Assembly (NCBI GenBank): GCA_015501585.1
Contig: JADNRY010000043.1
Span: forward strand, 248,001 to 312,000
Reading direction: 5' to 3'
Length of the DNA stretch: 64,000 nt
Origin: Rhodocollybia butyracea
Lineage: Eukaryota > Basidiomycota > Agaricomycetes > Agaricales > Omphalotaceae
The position numbers and the translations under genes were made by a program. Below are positions 10,695 through 21,413 of this stretch, in pieces. The number at the start of each line of letters is the position of its first letter. Positions within the stretch are counted from its first letter, which is position 1. The notes under the pieces were generated by a model. It saw nothing but the letters and a program-made list of their open reading frames with translations. It was not told the origin of the DNA and ran no database searches.

Positions 10695-12452
10695 ATGCAC
10701 TTTCTCGATGTGTCTCTGGCTCTTGACCAGTATATCGACTCCCTCTCTGACGACGAAGGCGACCACGACGTAAACCTAGAGAGCAACTGCGATGACTGCG
10801 ACTATTGCGTCAAAGGCGCAACTTCTTTTCCACCTTCCGCCGCTAGCCACGGCTCGCCTCCAGCGTCCTCTGCTGCAGGAGACCGCAGCTGCTACAAGTT
10901 CTCCTCTGTCGCCCACGCCCCTTCTTCTGTGCACAGCGATGAAACCTCGTTCTCTTCTGCCCCTGGGAGCCACGCGCCTCCCTCTCCTGAGGGCGACCCT
11001 GGCGCTTTCCCACTTCCATCTTTTGGGCTCGTTCATCCGCTTGTTCACAACGCAGAAAGCGATGCCCTAAAAGCACCAGCACCTGACCCGCAGAAGCCTC
11101 CTCGAGGGGATGCTGCTCAGCTGCCTCTGGATCAAGGGAAGGCAGCTCAAAGGAAGAGAAAAACCCAAAGAAAGCATGAGCAGCGAAGCGTTAAACGAAA
11201 GGTTGATCAGCCGGCCCAACCTCTTCTGCAGAAGGCTCTGAAAGAGGTTGCACGCCGTCGTGCTGCAGAGGCGCAAACCCTCAGCGCCGGCGATTCTTTT
11301 TCCACTGAAGACCTTCCTGTCAACAAGGGTGCATGGTCGGGGCTCAGGCAAATCTTTGAGAAAATACTCCAGACGTTGCTGCGCTTACTGGTGAGGAATA
11401 TAAGCTGGAGCTTGTTCCATGGAATGGAAAGTGAGTGGGTCCATGCCTTCAAATTTGTTTTATTTGCTTACGCAGCACGAACTGCTCTAGGGATTGTTAT
11501 GTTGTCGTAGATAAAGCAGGCCGTATCATCGCAGTTCTTGCCGGCAAACCTAGGGATGATAATTGGGATGCAGTTATGATCAAACTTACGGCCCAAATCA
11601 AAGATGCTCGGAGCAGTATGACGTTCAGTAAGAAACAGGAAGCTCATAAAAGAGGGAAGTTTCCTTCGGTTGCTGTAGGTACATCGTTTGGTGGGGGTAG
11701 TAAGGTATAGGCGCTGATTCTCCATCCCATCCCCAGCTAATTTTTCAACCGCAGAGACCTGGTACAATGGCTTTCTATGGTGTAGCCAATCGTGCCATCC
11801 TTGTCAGCCATATTGCATCTTCTGGCTTCCGTCGTCTTGTTGGGTTTGCAAACTGTAAGCTACTCCCTCCTTTTATTGATATTTAATTTCTAATTGTTTT
11901 CTTCTATAGCCATCTTCCAATGCTTTGCGGCGAATATGTTTGGATTGTACAACAAAAACCTGAACAACCTTTTTGCTTCCAATCCTAGACTTACTCAATG
12001 GTTCAACAGTGTTTTTCGCAGTGTTTCCTTTAACCTCGGCCCATGTACAGTCACCTGGCCTCATACTGACTGCCACAACCTTGCTTTCGGATGGTGTGCT
12101 ATCACTGCTCTAGGTAACTTTGATCCAGATCGCGGGGGCATATTCTTCTCTGGGACCTTGGTCTTGTTCATACACTTTCCTCCTGGATCTACAATCCTCA
12201 TTCCCTCCGCACTGCTGACCCACTCGAATGTGCCCATTCAACCTGGAGAAGAAACATTACTGCAATTATTCAGTATTTATCTTCAGGTCTTTTTCGTTTT
12301 ACAACGGCTTCCAGTCCAATAAAGACTTCATGGCAACTGCGACGCCTGAGATGAAGATGAAGAGAGAGGAGGATCGAAAAGCTAGGTGGGGAAATGGGCT
12401 TCAGATGTTCTCTATATGTGATGACTGTTGTAATCAGTATGCTAAAAAGTAA
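10695..12452 (+). pseudogene. TET/JBP-like 2OG-Fe(II) dioxygenase, fungal expansion family, decayed
   Basis: The likely start is 10695 (MHFLDVSLALDQYIDSL), then a Ser/Pro-rich and a basic region (KRKTQRKHEQRSVKRK). After a frameshift near 11360 the reading becomes ALTGEEYKLELVPWNG. It crosses a 45-bp intron (11431-11475) to VDKAGRIIAVLAGKP, FSKKQEAHKRGKFP and SFGGGSK (near 11700), then two more short introns. The final domain (11913-12452) reads FNLGPCTVTWPHTDCHNLAF, GWCAITALGNFDPDRGG and FPPGSTILIPSA. It has the metal-binding H-x-D (12062-12070) and a distal His in THSN (12231). The family reading of GHILLWDLGLV is shifted one base relative to its surroundings. After GEE the frame slips again into NGFQSNKDFMATATPEMKM. 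At least four frameshifts mean a pseudogene. In other fungi such proteins act on modified cytosine in DNA; that is inferred from family, not shown here. Confidence 0.6.
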
Positions 12453-12522
12453 TTGTGTTGGTATCAATTTTTTCATTGGCTTCAGAGCAGTCAAATATCT
12501 CTGCAAAAGAAATAATTACATC

Positions 12523-12612
12523 GGTCCAATGGTGTGGTGGTTAGCACGCATGGTGGTAGTGGACGACGGAAGGCTGTCCCGTGAGGCCCAGGTTCGAGTC
12601 CTGGTTGGACCA
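12523..12612 (+). tRNA. tRNA-like sequence with pol III-style terminator
   Basis: Perfect acceptor stem GGTCCAA/TTGGACC with discriminator A, D-stem GTGT/GCAC around GGTGGTTA, anticodon stem CATGG/CCGTG, T-stem CCAGG/CCTGG with loop TTCGAGT, and a T-run from 12617 as terminator. All four stems pair. The anticodon loop spans 25 bases, so an intron must be assumed, and the base expected to be T33 is G. The isotype is therefore left open. It lies 70 bp after the TET/JBP-like relic and mirrors the copy at 8609-8690. Confidence 0.55.
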
Positions 12613-12914
12613 TTCCTTTTTTTTTTCAAATTACTTTCAACATAGATCTTTTTTGGGATTCTCAAGGGATTCTCAAGGGCTTCGCGGTCAAGGTTGCATT
12701 TTTTCAAGGACAACAGGCAAGTGTACTGGAGTTGTAATACAATGTTAAAGAGAATGCTATTTCTCACCTTGAGCGCTCATTTGTTTCAACCCATGACAGC
12801 ACTTAGCTCACAGAGCTTGTTTAAAGCTTGACAATAAAGACATAAACGAACAGCTTTGATCTTTCTTGGGCCCCTCTGTCGTTTCAGAGGCACAAAAAAG
12901 TAATTCAACTGGTA

Positions 12915-14341
12915 TTGAATGTGATGGATGAAGACATCAAAATTGTTGAGGCTCAGATGGAGAAACTTGATGCTCAAATCGAGGTTCTGTTTTCTGACCA
13001 ACATAACCTTGGCCATGAAATGGAGATACCGCAAAAGCAGAGAGAAAAAATCAAATTTTTGCCATCTCCCTTTCGGATGGTGCCGGACAAAATATTAGTG
13101 ATAATTATGGAGTATGCATGCGCAGAAAGTTATCTGAAGAGCCACTGCTACACCTCTCTCCCTGCCATCACGATAGGTTCCATTTGTCATTGTTGGTACA
13201 AAATCGTAAAAGGATTACCAAAACTCTGGTCCAACTTAACAGTAGAGACAACCATTTCTAGGCCGGAAAACTGGGGAGCGCCTGAACATTCAGTGGCTAG
13301 CTTTTCAGATAGGATTGTTGGGTTTCTGGAGAAATCTCATCAGGTTCCGCTAAACATAACATTGCTTGCAAAGGGTACACAGCCCCTTCACTGGCATGGC
13401 CCTCTTACCTTTTCTGGCCTAACTATGCTCACAAACGAAAGTCATTGTTGGAAGATGTTCAGATACATTGGAGATAATTCAATCTCTGGTTATAATATAC
13501 TCTCTGGCCTTGAATTTCCCCTTCTTGTTGAGCTGGATATTGGTGGTGGAAAAGGTGCCAGCGCCACCGATCTTTGTTGGTTCAAAACTTCCCTGAAACT
13601 TCATACAGTTCAGGGTTTTGTTGAACCAATGTCTCTACTGCCAATCCCCACCATCACATAGAAGACTCTATCAGACTTGAGAAAGCCAGCAAATACCCCA
13701 ACATCACTTCACTTGCTACAAGAGATATAGTCTCACTAGAGGCTTTATTTCTCTCCTTTGATTTTCCTTCTCTGGCCAAGCTCGTGGTTGATGGTGGCAA
13801 GGAGTGGTCAACCGAGGCATTTGAATCCTTCGTGTTGAGATCAGAATGCATTATCACTGCATTTGTGATGAAAAGGATATCTCTAACTGATGATAACCTT
13901 CTATGAACCCTCCATCTCATGCCATCTCTAACTTCCCTCAAAATTGAGGATGCCGCCACAATTTACCGCAATCATCAGAGACAAAGTCCAGTCACTTTAA
14001 AGCTGATGTCAGCGCTCACTATTTGGGATGATATCTCCCTTGTTCCAAAACTACACAGTCTCTACCTGTCTTCTGATAGCTGTTGCAGCCACTCTGAACT
14101 CATTTCAATGGTTCAATCATGCTGGTTTCCACTGGGTTCAGAGCGGTCTGCAGCAATGTCAAGGGGACAAGGCTGCATACGGTCTGTTATTCTCAAGTTT
14201 CCGCTCAGCACAGTCAATTGCGAAGTTTATGAGCCGTTAGAGAATTTGGATAGATGTGAAGGTTTGCGAGTAGTGCTATTAGAATTTGTGCGGGATGATG
14301 ACTGGGTCTGTTATAGTTCTATTTTTCTTTGTACATTTTGC
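12915..14341 (+). pseudogene. F-box/LRR-like protein, interrupted
   Basis: Starts with a coiled-coil lead (MDEDIKIVEAQMEKLDAQIE, as usual for this basidiomycete class), then an F-box-like motif (PFRMVPDKILVIIMEYAC) and ICHCWYKIVKGLPKLWSNLT. A leucine-rich receptor part follows. It first stops at TAG near 13660, but shifting the frame there continues a coherent protein (EDSIRLEKASKYPNITSLA, FPSLAKLVVDGG, RISLTDDNLL). After TGA 13904-13906 it resumes in frame (TLHLMPSLTSLKIEDA) to the stop at 14341. F-box proteins recruit substrates to SCF ubiquitin ligases. This copy would lose half its LRR part, so it is a pseudogene unless splicing removes the lesions. Confidence 0.6.
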
Positions 14342-14344
14342 TGA

Positions 14345-14645
14345 TGGTATTGGTAGTGGTAGCAGTAGTATAACCAATGTGGTCCCATTTAGGAACTGCT
14401 GGGGCCCCATATCACGCTAAATACTTGCCTGGGATGTGTAGCCAATGTGTAGCTATGACTTGAGCTGTGATCAGCACTTGCAGTGCTGTATTTATAGTAG
14501 ACCCAAATTTGAAGGTATCAGGAGATTTAAAAACATATGTTGCAGTGCATTTGCAGCATGACAAGCATAAGAACAATGATTCAACATGAAAAAGAAAATA
14601 ATTCATAGTTGTGGCTTTCATCGATAGGGCTAGTTAATAGATCAC
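14345..14645. other. No gene seen
   Basis: Non-coding spacer after the F-box relic. No repeat or coding structure seen. Confidence 0.3.
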
Positions 14646-14760
14646 GTGCTTATGACTAACAAGCACTGGGTTTTGTATCTTGCTTCAAACCATTCACCGA
14701 TGGAAATAAAAATAGAGTCTACTGCAAGACTTGGTATGTATTTCTTGCTTTTGTGCTCCA

Positions 14761-15010
14761 TTATCGCTGAAAAGCTCCATCCTTCTTTAGTGCACTCTGT
14801 CAATGTGGATGTTACACCGCCTTCCAGTGCTTCTCCCTCATAGATGTTGCAAAAAGTGTTTGTTAGTAGGTGCGTACAATTTCTTTTCTTACTACCATCG
14901 CCCAAGCTGACGCAATTACCAGTACTTTTCTCCCCTTTAAATGCTTTATTGGAATATACTAGAGGCTCCGACAATCTTAAATCTCATATGAGTCTTCGGC
15001 TCACAGGTGG
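14761..15010 (+). repeat. Diverged duplicate, copy 2 (pairs with 9121-9440)
   Basis: Shares TTATCGCTGAAAAGCT, CTCTGTCAATGTGGATG and an LT-initiated exon-like segment with the copy at 9.1 kb, in the same order and orientation. It sits just upstream of the SPT16 relic, but I could not match it to a known part of SPT16. Confidence 0.4.
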
Positions 15011-15497
15011 ACATGATGGTTGCAACCTACAAGAAGTGGGAGATCCAGTGTCTCCTAAACGGAATCAACTTTATGCTAGTTATCAAACACAGGAAGCGTG
15101 TGCATATCTTACTTTTCGATGGCTCTATTGAGAGATTGAGCATAAAATTCTTCAATGTGTACTCGAAGCCATACTTTCGTGAATGCATGTTGCTGTATTC
15201 ACTTCAACAACCATTTTTAACTAATTTTGCAAAAGCCTATCGTCCCGTTCACAATGGCAACACTTTCCTTGTGCAAGAAGGAATGCGTGCTGTTGAATTC
15301 GAAGCCATTGAGCCAAATTGTTGCACAAACTACTGCCATCCGCACAGGTTCGAATCTTGTATCCATCTGCCTGAAAAATCCGACTAAAATGTTTTACTTG
15401 CAGAGGACAATCCAGCGAAGGTGATTTTACCTACCTTTGAATCTATTTCCAGACGCCAGGTCAAGTCGTTGGTAAGTAATAAGTACCTTTAAATGTA
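15011..15497 (+). other. Unassigned exon-like stretches upstream of the SPT16 relic
   Basis: Short readable pieces such as EDNPAKVILPTFESISRRQV (about 15405-15465, ending at a GTAAGT donor) suggest more exons of a decayed gene. They may belong to the SPT16 relic or to the duplicated family before it. I cannot decide. Confidence 0.3.
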
Positions 15498-16631
15498 GCT
15501 GTTGAAGATCCCAATGCTCCCTTTGTTCAGTCAATCTCATACCGTTCAACGGATGGACATCGTTTTGACTCGATCAATAAACAAATCAACGCACTGAAAA
15601 GGGATGTAAACAAATGGGAGGCGCATAAGAAGGAAGTGATCGATGTTATCGAGCAAGAATTGCTTGTTGTCTGCTCCAGATGGTAAAAGGCTTCTGGGCA
15701 AAGTTGAAATCCATCAGAACAGTGTTCAATACCACTCTCCAATGGGTCAGAAAGTCAGTGAGTACTTGCCTTGAAATATCGCTTGACGTTATTAACTTAA
15801 TACAGTGTAGACGTGCTACTCAACAATATCAAACACCTTTTCTTTCAGCCTTGTCATGGTTCATGTGCACCTTAGATCCCCAATTCTTGTCGACAAGAAG
15901 AAAACATTTGTCAGCTACATTTTTTCTGTTATGTTATGTATAGCTTACCTTTGTTCCAGGATGTCCAACTCTTCTGTGAGGCTACAGATGTTCAATTTGA
16001 CGAAACAGGAAGCATAAATACCGATGACAAGGATGAAATTGAGATGTAGCACCAAGAACAGAAGAAAAGGTAAATCTTACACAAGGAAATTAAGGCAACC
16101 GCAGAAGCCGCTTCCTCATCTGTAAGTCGCATGCCCTCACTTGCACACTGCTTCATCTCATTTGAGATTCTGCAGAATGGAGAAACACTGGAGCTTGACA
16201 TTCTTTTCTGAGAACCGGCTTTCGAAGGTGTCCCCTTCCGTACTCCCATTCAACTAGCCTACGACAGACTGCTTAATTCATCTCACAGATCCTCTATTTT
16301 TGTTTGTCACTCTGTCCAACATAAAGATTGCTTCACTTGAGCGTGTGCAGTACAGTCCCAAGCAATTTGATCTGTGTTTGATTTTCAGGAATTTTACCAA
16401 TCTACCGTTGCATATCCACTTAATCTCAAAGCTCGTCAATGGACAATGTCAAAAATTGGCTAGAGTGAGTTGATTTTCTTTCTACATCGAGTCGGTGCTA
16501 ATCGCGTCTTTCGAAAAAAAGTTCTGTGGACACTGCGATGGCTGAAGGTCCTGTCAACTTGAACTGGGATCCTATCATGAAGCATATCAACAAATCACCA
16601 TATGAGTTTTTCCAAGGGAGTTGGACCTTTA
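15498..16631 (+). pseudogene. SPT16: SPT16-like (FACT complex subunit) pseudogene, introns retained
   Basis: The order of conserved segments matches the middle and C-terminal part of SPT16, the large FACT histone chaperone subunit: FVQSISYRSTDGHRFDSINK, a coiled stretch ending VIDVIEQELLVV, GKVEIHQNSVQYHSPMG, VDVLLNNIKHLFFQPC, ATDVQFDETGSINTDDKDEI, EIKATAEAASSS, EGVPFRT, TTDCLIHLTDP, IASLERVQYSPKQFDLCLIF and EGPVNLNWDPIMKHINKSPY. Introns with GT-AG ends separate several of them, so it is not a processed copy. In-frame stops sit at 16046-16048 (TAG), 16071-16073 (TAA) and 16209-16211 (TGA), all explainable by C-to-T change, and there are several frameshifts. The text ends at EFFQGSWTF where the LTR element begins, so the acidic tail is missing. 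Confidence 0.75.
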
Positions 16632-16634
16632 CCA

Positions 16635-17000
16635 TGTGACTATTTAAATGACTCCCTTCGAGTCATTATCCCACTTAGGAAGGCTTACTTGTACAAACCA
16701 TGGTTTGTCTTGAGGTTAACACATGCACTTATATATTTAATTACTTAATGATTTCCCATGTAACAGACTATAAAAGGGGGGAATACCGATACACCCTTTT
16801 TCTTTAGTCTCTATATTTTGTAACCCAGTACCTACAAGAATTACACTTGTTATCTCGATTCTTTGTGTGAACAACACCTGAGGAATTATCTACTGAGTGA
16901 ATACAGCAAGACTCACTTTAATATCAAGGATACTGAAGGTATGTATTCCCGACACTTATTGTCACCAATACCCGTATAGTGCACACCAACTCTATACAAA
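16635..17000 (+). repeat. Putative 5' LTR of the gypsy element
   Basis: Begins TGTGACTATTTAAATG exactly where SPT16 similarity ends. It carries a TATA box (TATAAAA, 16769-16775) and a CT-rich start-site region after it. The 3' boundary and primer binding site cannot be fixed without the partner LTR; 17000 is approximate. Confidence 0.5.
16769..16775 (+). promoter_or_regulatory. TATA box in the putative LTR
   Basis: TATAAAA followed by a G-run and, 20-40 bp on, pyrimidine-rich sequence suited to transcription start. It would drive the retroelement RNA. Confidence 0.5.
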
Positions 17001-17158
17001 GATACCCCAAAACACCATAACGTTTAGGTTCTTGTAAGCACTATCTACCGAGCAGCCCCGAATCTGTTAGATCAGAAGTATTAGTTAAATACAACTGGTT
17101 AACAAGCCTCTTTGTTCGAGACTTGACATAATATAGAGACTACAGCTGTGACTAGAAA

Positions 17159-20100
17159 ATGTCTACTAGAACTGTTACTGGTGTGAGTACTACTAACGAG
17201 CAAAATACCACAGATACCCAAGCTTCTTTTTACACTCGTACCCCTGGTTCAAATCGTCTTATGGCAAATGATAGTAATTCTATCAATACTTCTAACCAAG
17301 CACCAAATCAACCTTCTTTTCCAGAGGAGGAAGAACACTAGGTGCTATGCCCGGTAATGCATACCCAAATACTCCGTCACATGTTCCGAGACGTCCCGCA
17401 TCTACCCCTGTGGCTCGTCCTACTAATCCAATGCAGTCTAATTGGACACCTTCACCTGTGGGACCAAGAACTAACTTGGCAACTGAGGGATGGCATTATG
17501 CTAGCACTCATGGTCCAAGATCACCTGTAGATATGGGTCCAAGTAGATTGGATAGATTGACAGAAGAGTTGGAAGGGTATGGTGAGCTACCAGAGCACAG
17601 CGGTAGCCCAAATTTATTTTATCACACATCAGCTGAACAACAGTCCGTGACTCCATTACCAATTCAAACAGGAGACTCGGAACATTTTCCATCTCTTAAC
17701 TCAATAGTGGGACCCACTATGAGGAGGCAGGAAACTCCGGAAACTCCTTCAAACCGATTCACACGGTATCGCAATCAGTTTAGAGCTATTGTGGGCCAAA
17801 GTCCATTAAGAACACCACACCCACAAGTAACTAACAGAGAAAATATACCCCAAGTTTTAACGGTACCATCAACAGAACCCGCTACAGTAATTGGGCCGTC
17901 GATTTTAACTCAACCTGCTCCTACGCATGCAATGCAAGGGAATAGTTGGACAAATTATCAGACACCTCCACCAAATTACCATAGAAGGGCATCTGTACAG
18001 AGTAGTGACCAAGTTGAAATTGCACGGGTTCATCGAGATCAGTTAGTTGCTTTAGGTGAAAGTTGTAGGGAATTACTTCACCGAATTGGAATATCATCAC
18101 AGAATGGTGATGATTCAGTAGAAGGGTGGATCTGTAGATTTTTATTAATCACCACTGCAAATCCCAACAACTTAGACTCTGAAGTTGCATTAGCATTAGA
18201 AAGGAGGGGAATTAGGGATGAGGTTATAAAACTTACGGAATATGCTAACCGCCCTGAGTTACGAGGGTTTTATGAGCTACCAGGTAGCCCAAGGACAAAT
18301 TCTCATTCTAGTTCCGGGGGTAGCCGTTCACAACAGGTTCAACCTGTACTAAATCCCCCCCTATCTGAGCAACCTAGGTCAGAGTCTGTAAGTACAGGAA
18401 TTGACGAGATAGTATATCCTATAATAAGGAGAAGTACTGGATCTGATTCGGTACGTACAGCAGTAAGTGAAATTTTAAGTACCTATTTTGGAAATCCAGA
18501 TCGGGTACATCAATCCGCAGAAAATCTTGAATCTGTACAATCAGCAGTAAGTGATATTCTTGAATCATATTTGGCAAACCCAGACCGCAGATTCCTGGCA
18601 CACACCGTCACTTTTTCAGATTCTTCTATACACTTAAATGATAGGAGAATTGGAAATAGGGAATCTAGGGAAGTAGTTGTAGTGGAACCTCAGAATAGAA
18701 GAGTAGGGACCCAAAACACAAGTGGAATAGGAAGGGGCAGGAACGTAGCTGCTCACTTTCCAACTCCATTTAATAGGGCTCCTATAGTAATATCTTCTGA
18801 TTCCATTACATCTCACTCCACTGGGGAACCATTTAGTTCTCACTCAGATTCCATTATTGGACCATCACAAGAGGTAAGTATGGATGTTCCAGTAGTGCAT
18901 GTACCCAGGTATCATGACCTTGAGACAAGAGAACAAGATACTCATGGTAACACTCCTCATGCTATTGTGGATCCAGTCCCACGCTATGAGCAACAGGAAA
19001 TACAACCAGCCTCAGATTTAAGTTCAGCTGGGAGAGTACAACAACTCAATGAGTGGCAGAGGCATGATGCCGAGGCTCAATGGCTGTTGGTGATCCCCCA
19101 GAAAGAGGAATTCTAAGGCAAGGGGGACATCAGTATGTTGATAGAAGTGGAATGTGAATAAATAATAGTGCTAGAATAGGGGGAGGAAGAAATGGTGTTC
19201 ATACACCACCCAGAGTCCCACCTCAAAGTGCCATAAGTACTTCTGCATCTAGTTGGCAAGGTATTGGTACAAGACCTCTTCATCAAAGTTGGGGAAATGA
19301 AAGGGAAGGAGGAGGCGGCACACCACCTCCCCCTAATGATGGATTTTCCTTGACCTCAGAATCTTCTGCTGATAGGCATAGGGGAAGGAGTAACCATGTC
19401 CCTGTCTCAAATCAAATTCATCAAAATGAATTACAGACAGCAGGGATTGTTCCACCACCCCCTCCGCCCCACCTAATGAGACTGATTATATGTCAGCTTC
19501 TAACTCTTCAGATAGAAGGGGAAGGGCCCATACTTACGGTCTCACACCACATGTCAATGTGGAGATTGATGGGAATGGTACACGAAGGTTGGTGGCCGCT
19601 GGAAATTCCCGGCAACCTGTACTGGAGCCAAGTGGAATTAATCCACCGCCCCCACCACCTCGTGGGCCAGGCACTCCAGAGTATGCATCTCCAGAATTTC
19701 TGGGACAACCCGATCCACATAACCATGGAAGTATGAGGAATATGCAGACCTCAGGAGTAACCAGCGGTAGGAACAGATCCCAATTTAATGATACAAGAGC
19801 TGTAGGTCAAGAAGGTGAGTCATGGGAAGAAGAGATAGGAACAACAGAGGTGGAATTTAATTCCACTTATGTTGGGTATGGTGGGAGAATGCCAAGAGCG
19901 CCACTAGGGGCCAACCCTTACCTCAATTCTCAAGCTGGACCTGGGCCATCAGCACTACAATTTAGGAGTAGTTATACTAACATTCCTGGAAAAGGAAAAA
20001 AGATTGTGAGAAACACTCAAATGATGCAAAGTAGGGCCAGAACCGGGAGGGTCACTTACCGGACCATAATAATTTTGAGAATGGGGAAAATCATAATGGA

Positions 20101-20238
20101 GGGGAAGGAGGAGGTCAATATAATGGACCTCCTGATGGACCCCCAGGAGGACCCCCAGGAGGTTATTATGGCTATGGAAGGGATGGGCGTGATGGGCGTG
20201 ATGGAAGAGATGGAAGAGATGCACGAGATGCACGTGAA
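17159..20238 (+). pseudogene. Gag N-terminal and linker region, frameshifted
   Basis: Low-complexity Pro/Ser/Asn/Arg-rich protein spread over three frames. A 60-codon start (MSTRTVTGVSTTNEQN) ends at TAG near 17339. The main open stretch is 17347-19116 (589 codons), and a further piece at about 19490-20035 contains polyproline (NPPPPPPRGPGTPEYASPEF). From 20041 the reading moves to the frame that carries PPGGPPGGYYGYGRDGRDGR and joins the Gag core without a stop. Such GGPPGG and GRD repeats are typical of agaricomycete gypsy Gag. The frame changes mean the copy no longer makes one Gag. Confidence 0.6.
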
Positions 20239-21405
20239 ATGGAAAATGAGCAAAGGCGAAGAGAGAGTGAGAGAGATAGAGAGCTCACACGTATACTCAA
20301 TTATGAGTCAAAACTTGATATTGCAAAGCCGGAACAATTTTCGGGTACTAACCGTGCAAAATGGAGGCCGTTTGTGGATAAGTGCTTGACAATGTTCAAG
20401 GCAAAACCCACAATATATGCTGCTGATAAATCTAAAGTAATGTTTGCAACTTCTTACCTTATTGATTCTGCGTATACGTTTTACCAGAATTTAATGCGGC
20501 GGGAGGAGCAAGGCAACAATGTGCAAGAACTTCTATTCTGGGATCATTTTGTATTAGCCTTTAGTAAACGATTTGGTTTATATGATGAAGTATTAACGGC
20601 ACAATCCAAATTGGACAAGACATACCAACGCACAAATGAACCCTTTGGAGATTATATCATACAGTTTGAGGAGTTCAGCACTAAATGTGAATACAATGAT
20701 GCTGCCATGAGATTCCACTTAATAAAGCAGATCAGATCAGATCTTCGTGAGAAACTGACCAACAGAAGTGGAGGTCTACCAAACACTTATGAAGAACTGA
20801 CAGATCACTTGATGGCAGTGGACAATGTTAGAGAATCCTTTACCGATATGGGTCTCTCTGTGGGATCCACCTTTCCAAGAAGGAATGACCAAATGGTAAG
20901 CACTAACTCAGGTAATACCACTCATCCTACAGGTCAGGGGTCAGGATCTCGGAATGCTGGACCTAGCCCTGGGAACCGGAGTGGAAATTATCAGAGGGAT
21001 AATCAGGCTACCGGACGGCGTGCAATGTCAGAGGAAATAAGTACAAGTGAGGAGATAAGTGAGGAGGTAGTAAGGGGAGTGAAAGAAGAATTGAAACCAA
21101 GGAGTGAATATCCTAGGGTTCCAACTGAAGTATGGAATCAGCGTTGGAAAGATGGTGTATGCGCACTATGTGAAAGCCCGGAACATAAATATTTTGACCA
21201 TGTCAATGATCTCCGAGGTGGAAAAAATAGAAATGGGGCTATAGGCAGAGCCGCATTCATCGACTATGACAATGATGACCAAGACCCCGAAAATCTATTT
21301 GTAGAAATTGAAGGGTTTGACCACCCAATTCATATCTCTGACCCAGTATTAAATGGGCCATTAGGAGATGAAACTGGCGAAAATTCTGGAGGTTCGGGAA
21401 ACTGA
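20239..21405 (+). CDS. gag: Gag core (capsid-like domain and zinc-knuckle-like motif)
   Basis: 388 codons. After a charged lead, KPEQFSGTNRAKWRPFVDK opens the retrotransposon Gag (capsid-like) domain, running through FVLAFSKRFGLYDEVLTAQS and FSTKCEYNDAAMRFHL (about residues 30-200). A basic, Ser/Gly-rich linker follows, then one C-x2-C-x4-H-x4-H motif (CALCESPEHKYFDH) in place of the usual CCHC knuckle. Gag would package the element RNA in cytoplasmic particles. The true frame extends upstream into GRD repeats, so ATG 20239 is probably internal. The protease frame starts 9 bp downstream in another frame, so a frameshift or separate initiation was needed. Confidence 0.75.
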   Translation: MENEQRRRESERDRELTRILNYESKLDIAKPEQFSGTNRAKWRPFVDKCLTMFKAKPTIYAADKSKVMFATSYLIDSAYTFYQNLMRREEQGNNVQELLFWDHFVLAFSKRFGLYDEVLTAQSKLDKTYQRTNEPFGDYIIQFEEFSTKCEYNDAAMRFHLIKQIRSDLREKLTNRSGGLPNTYEELTDHLMAVDNVRESFTDMGLSVGSTFPRRNDQMVSTNSGNTTHPTGQGSGSRNAGPSPGNRSGNYQRDNQATGRRAMSEEISTSEEISEEVVRGVKEELKPRSEYPRVPTEVWNQRWKDGVCALCESPEHKYFDHVNDLRGGKNRNGAIGRAAFIDYDNDDQDPENLFVEIEGFDHPIHISDPVLNGPLGDETGENSGGSGN

Positions 21406-21413
21406 ACACCGAC

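Noticed and set aside
12523..12612. Assigning a tRNA isotype (Gln or His) to the tRNA-like copies
   Set aside because: No anticodon preceded by T33 fits once the stems are paired; any isotype would be a guess.
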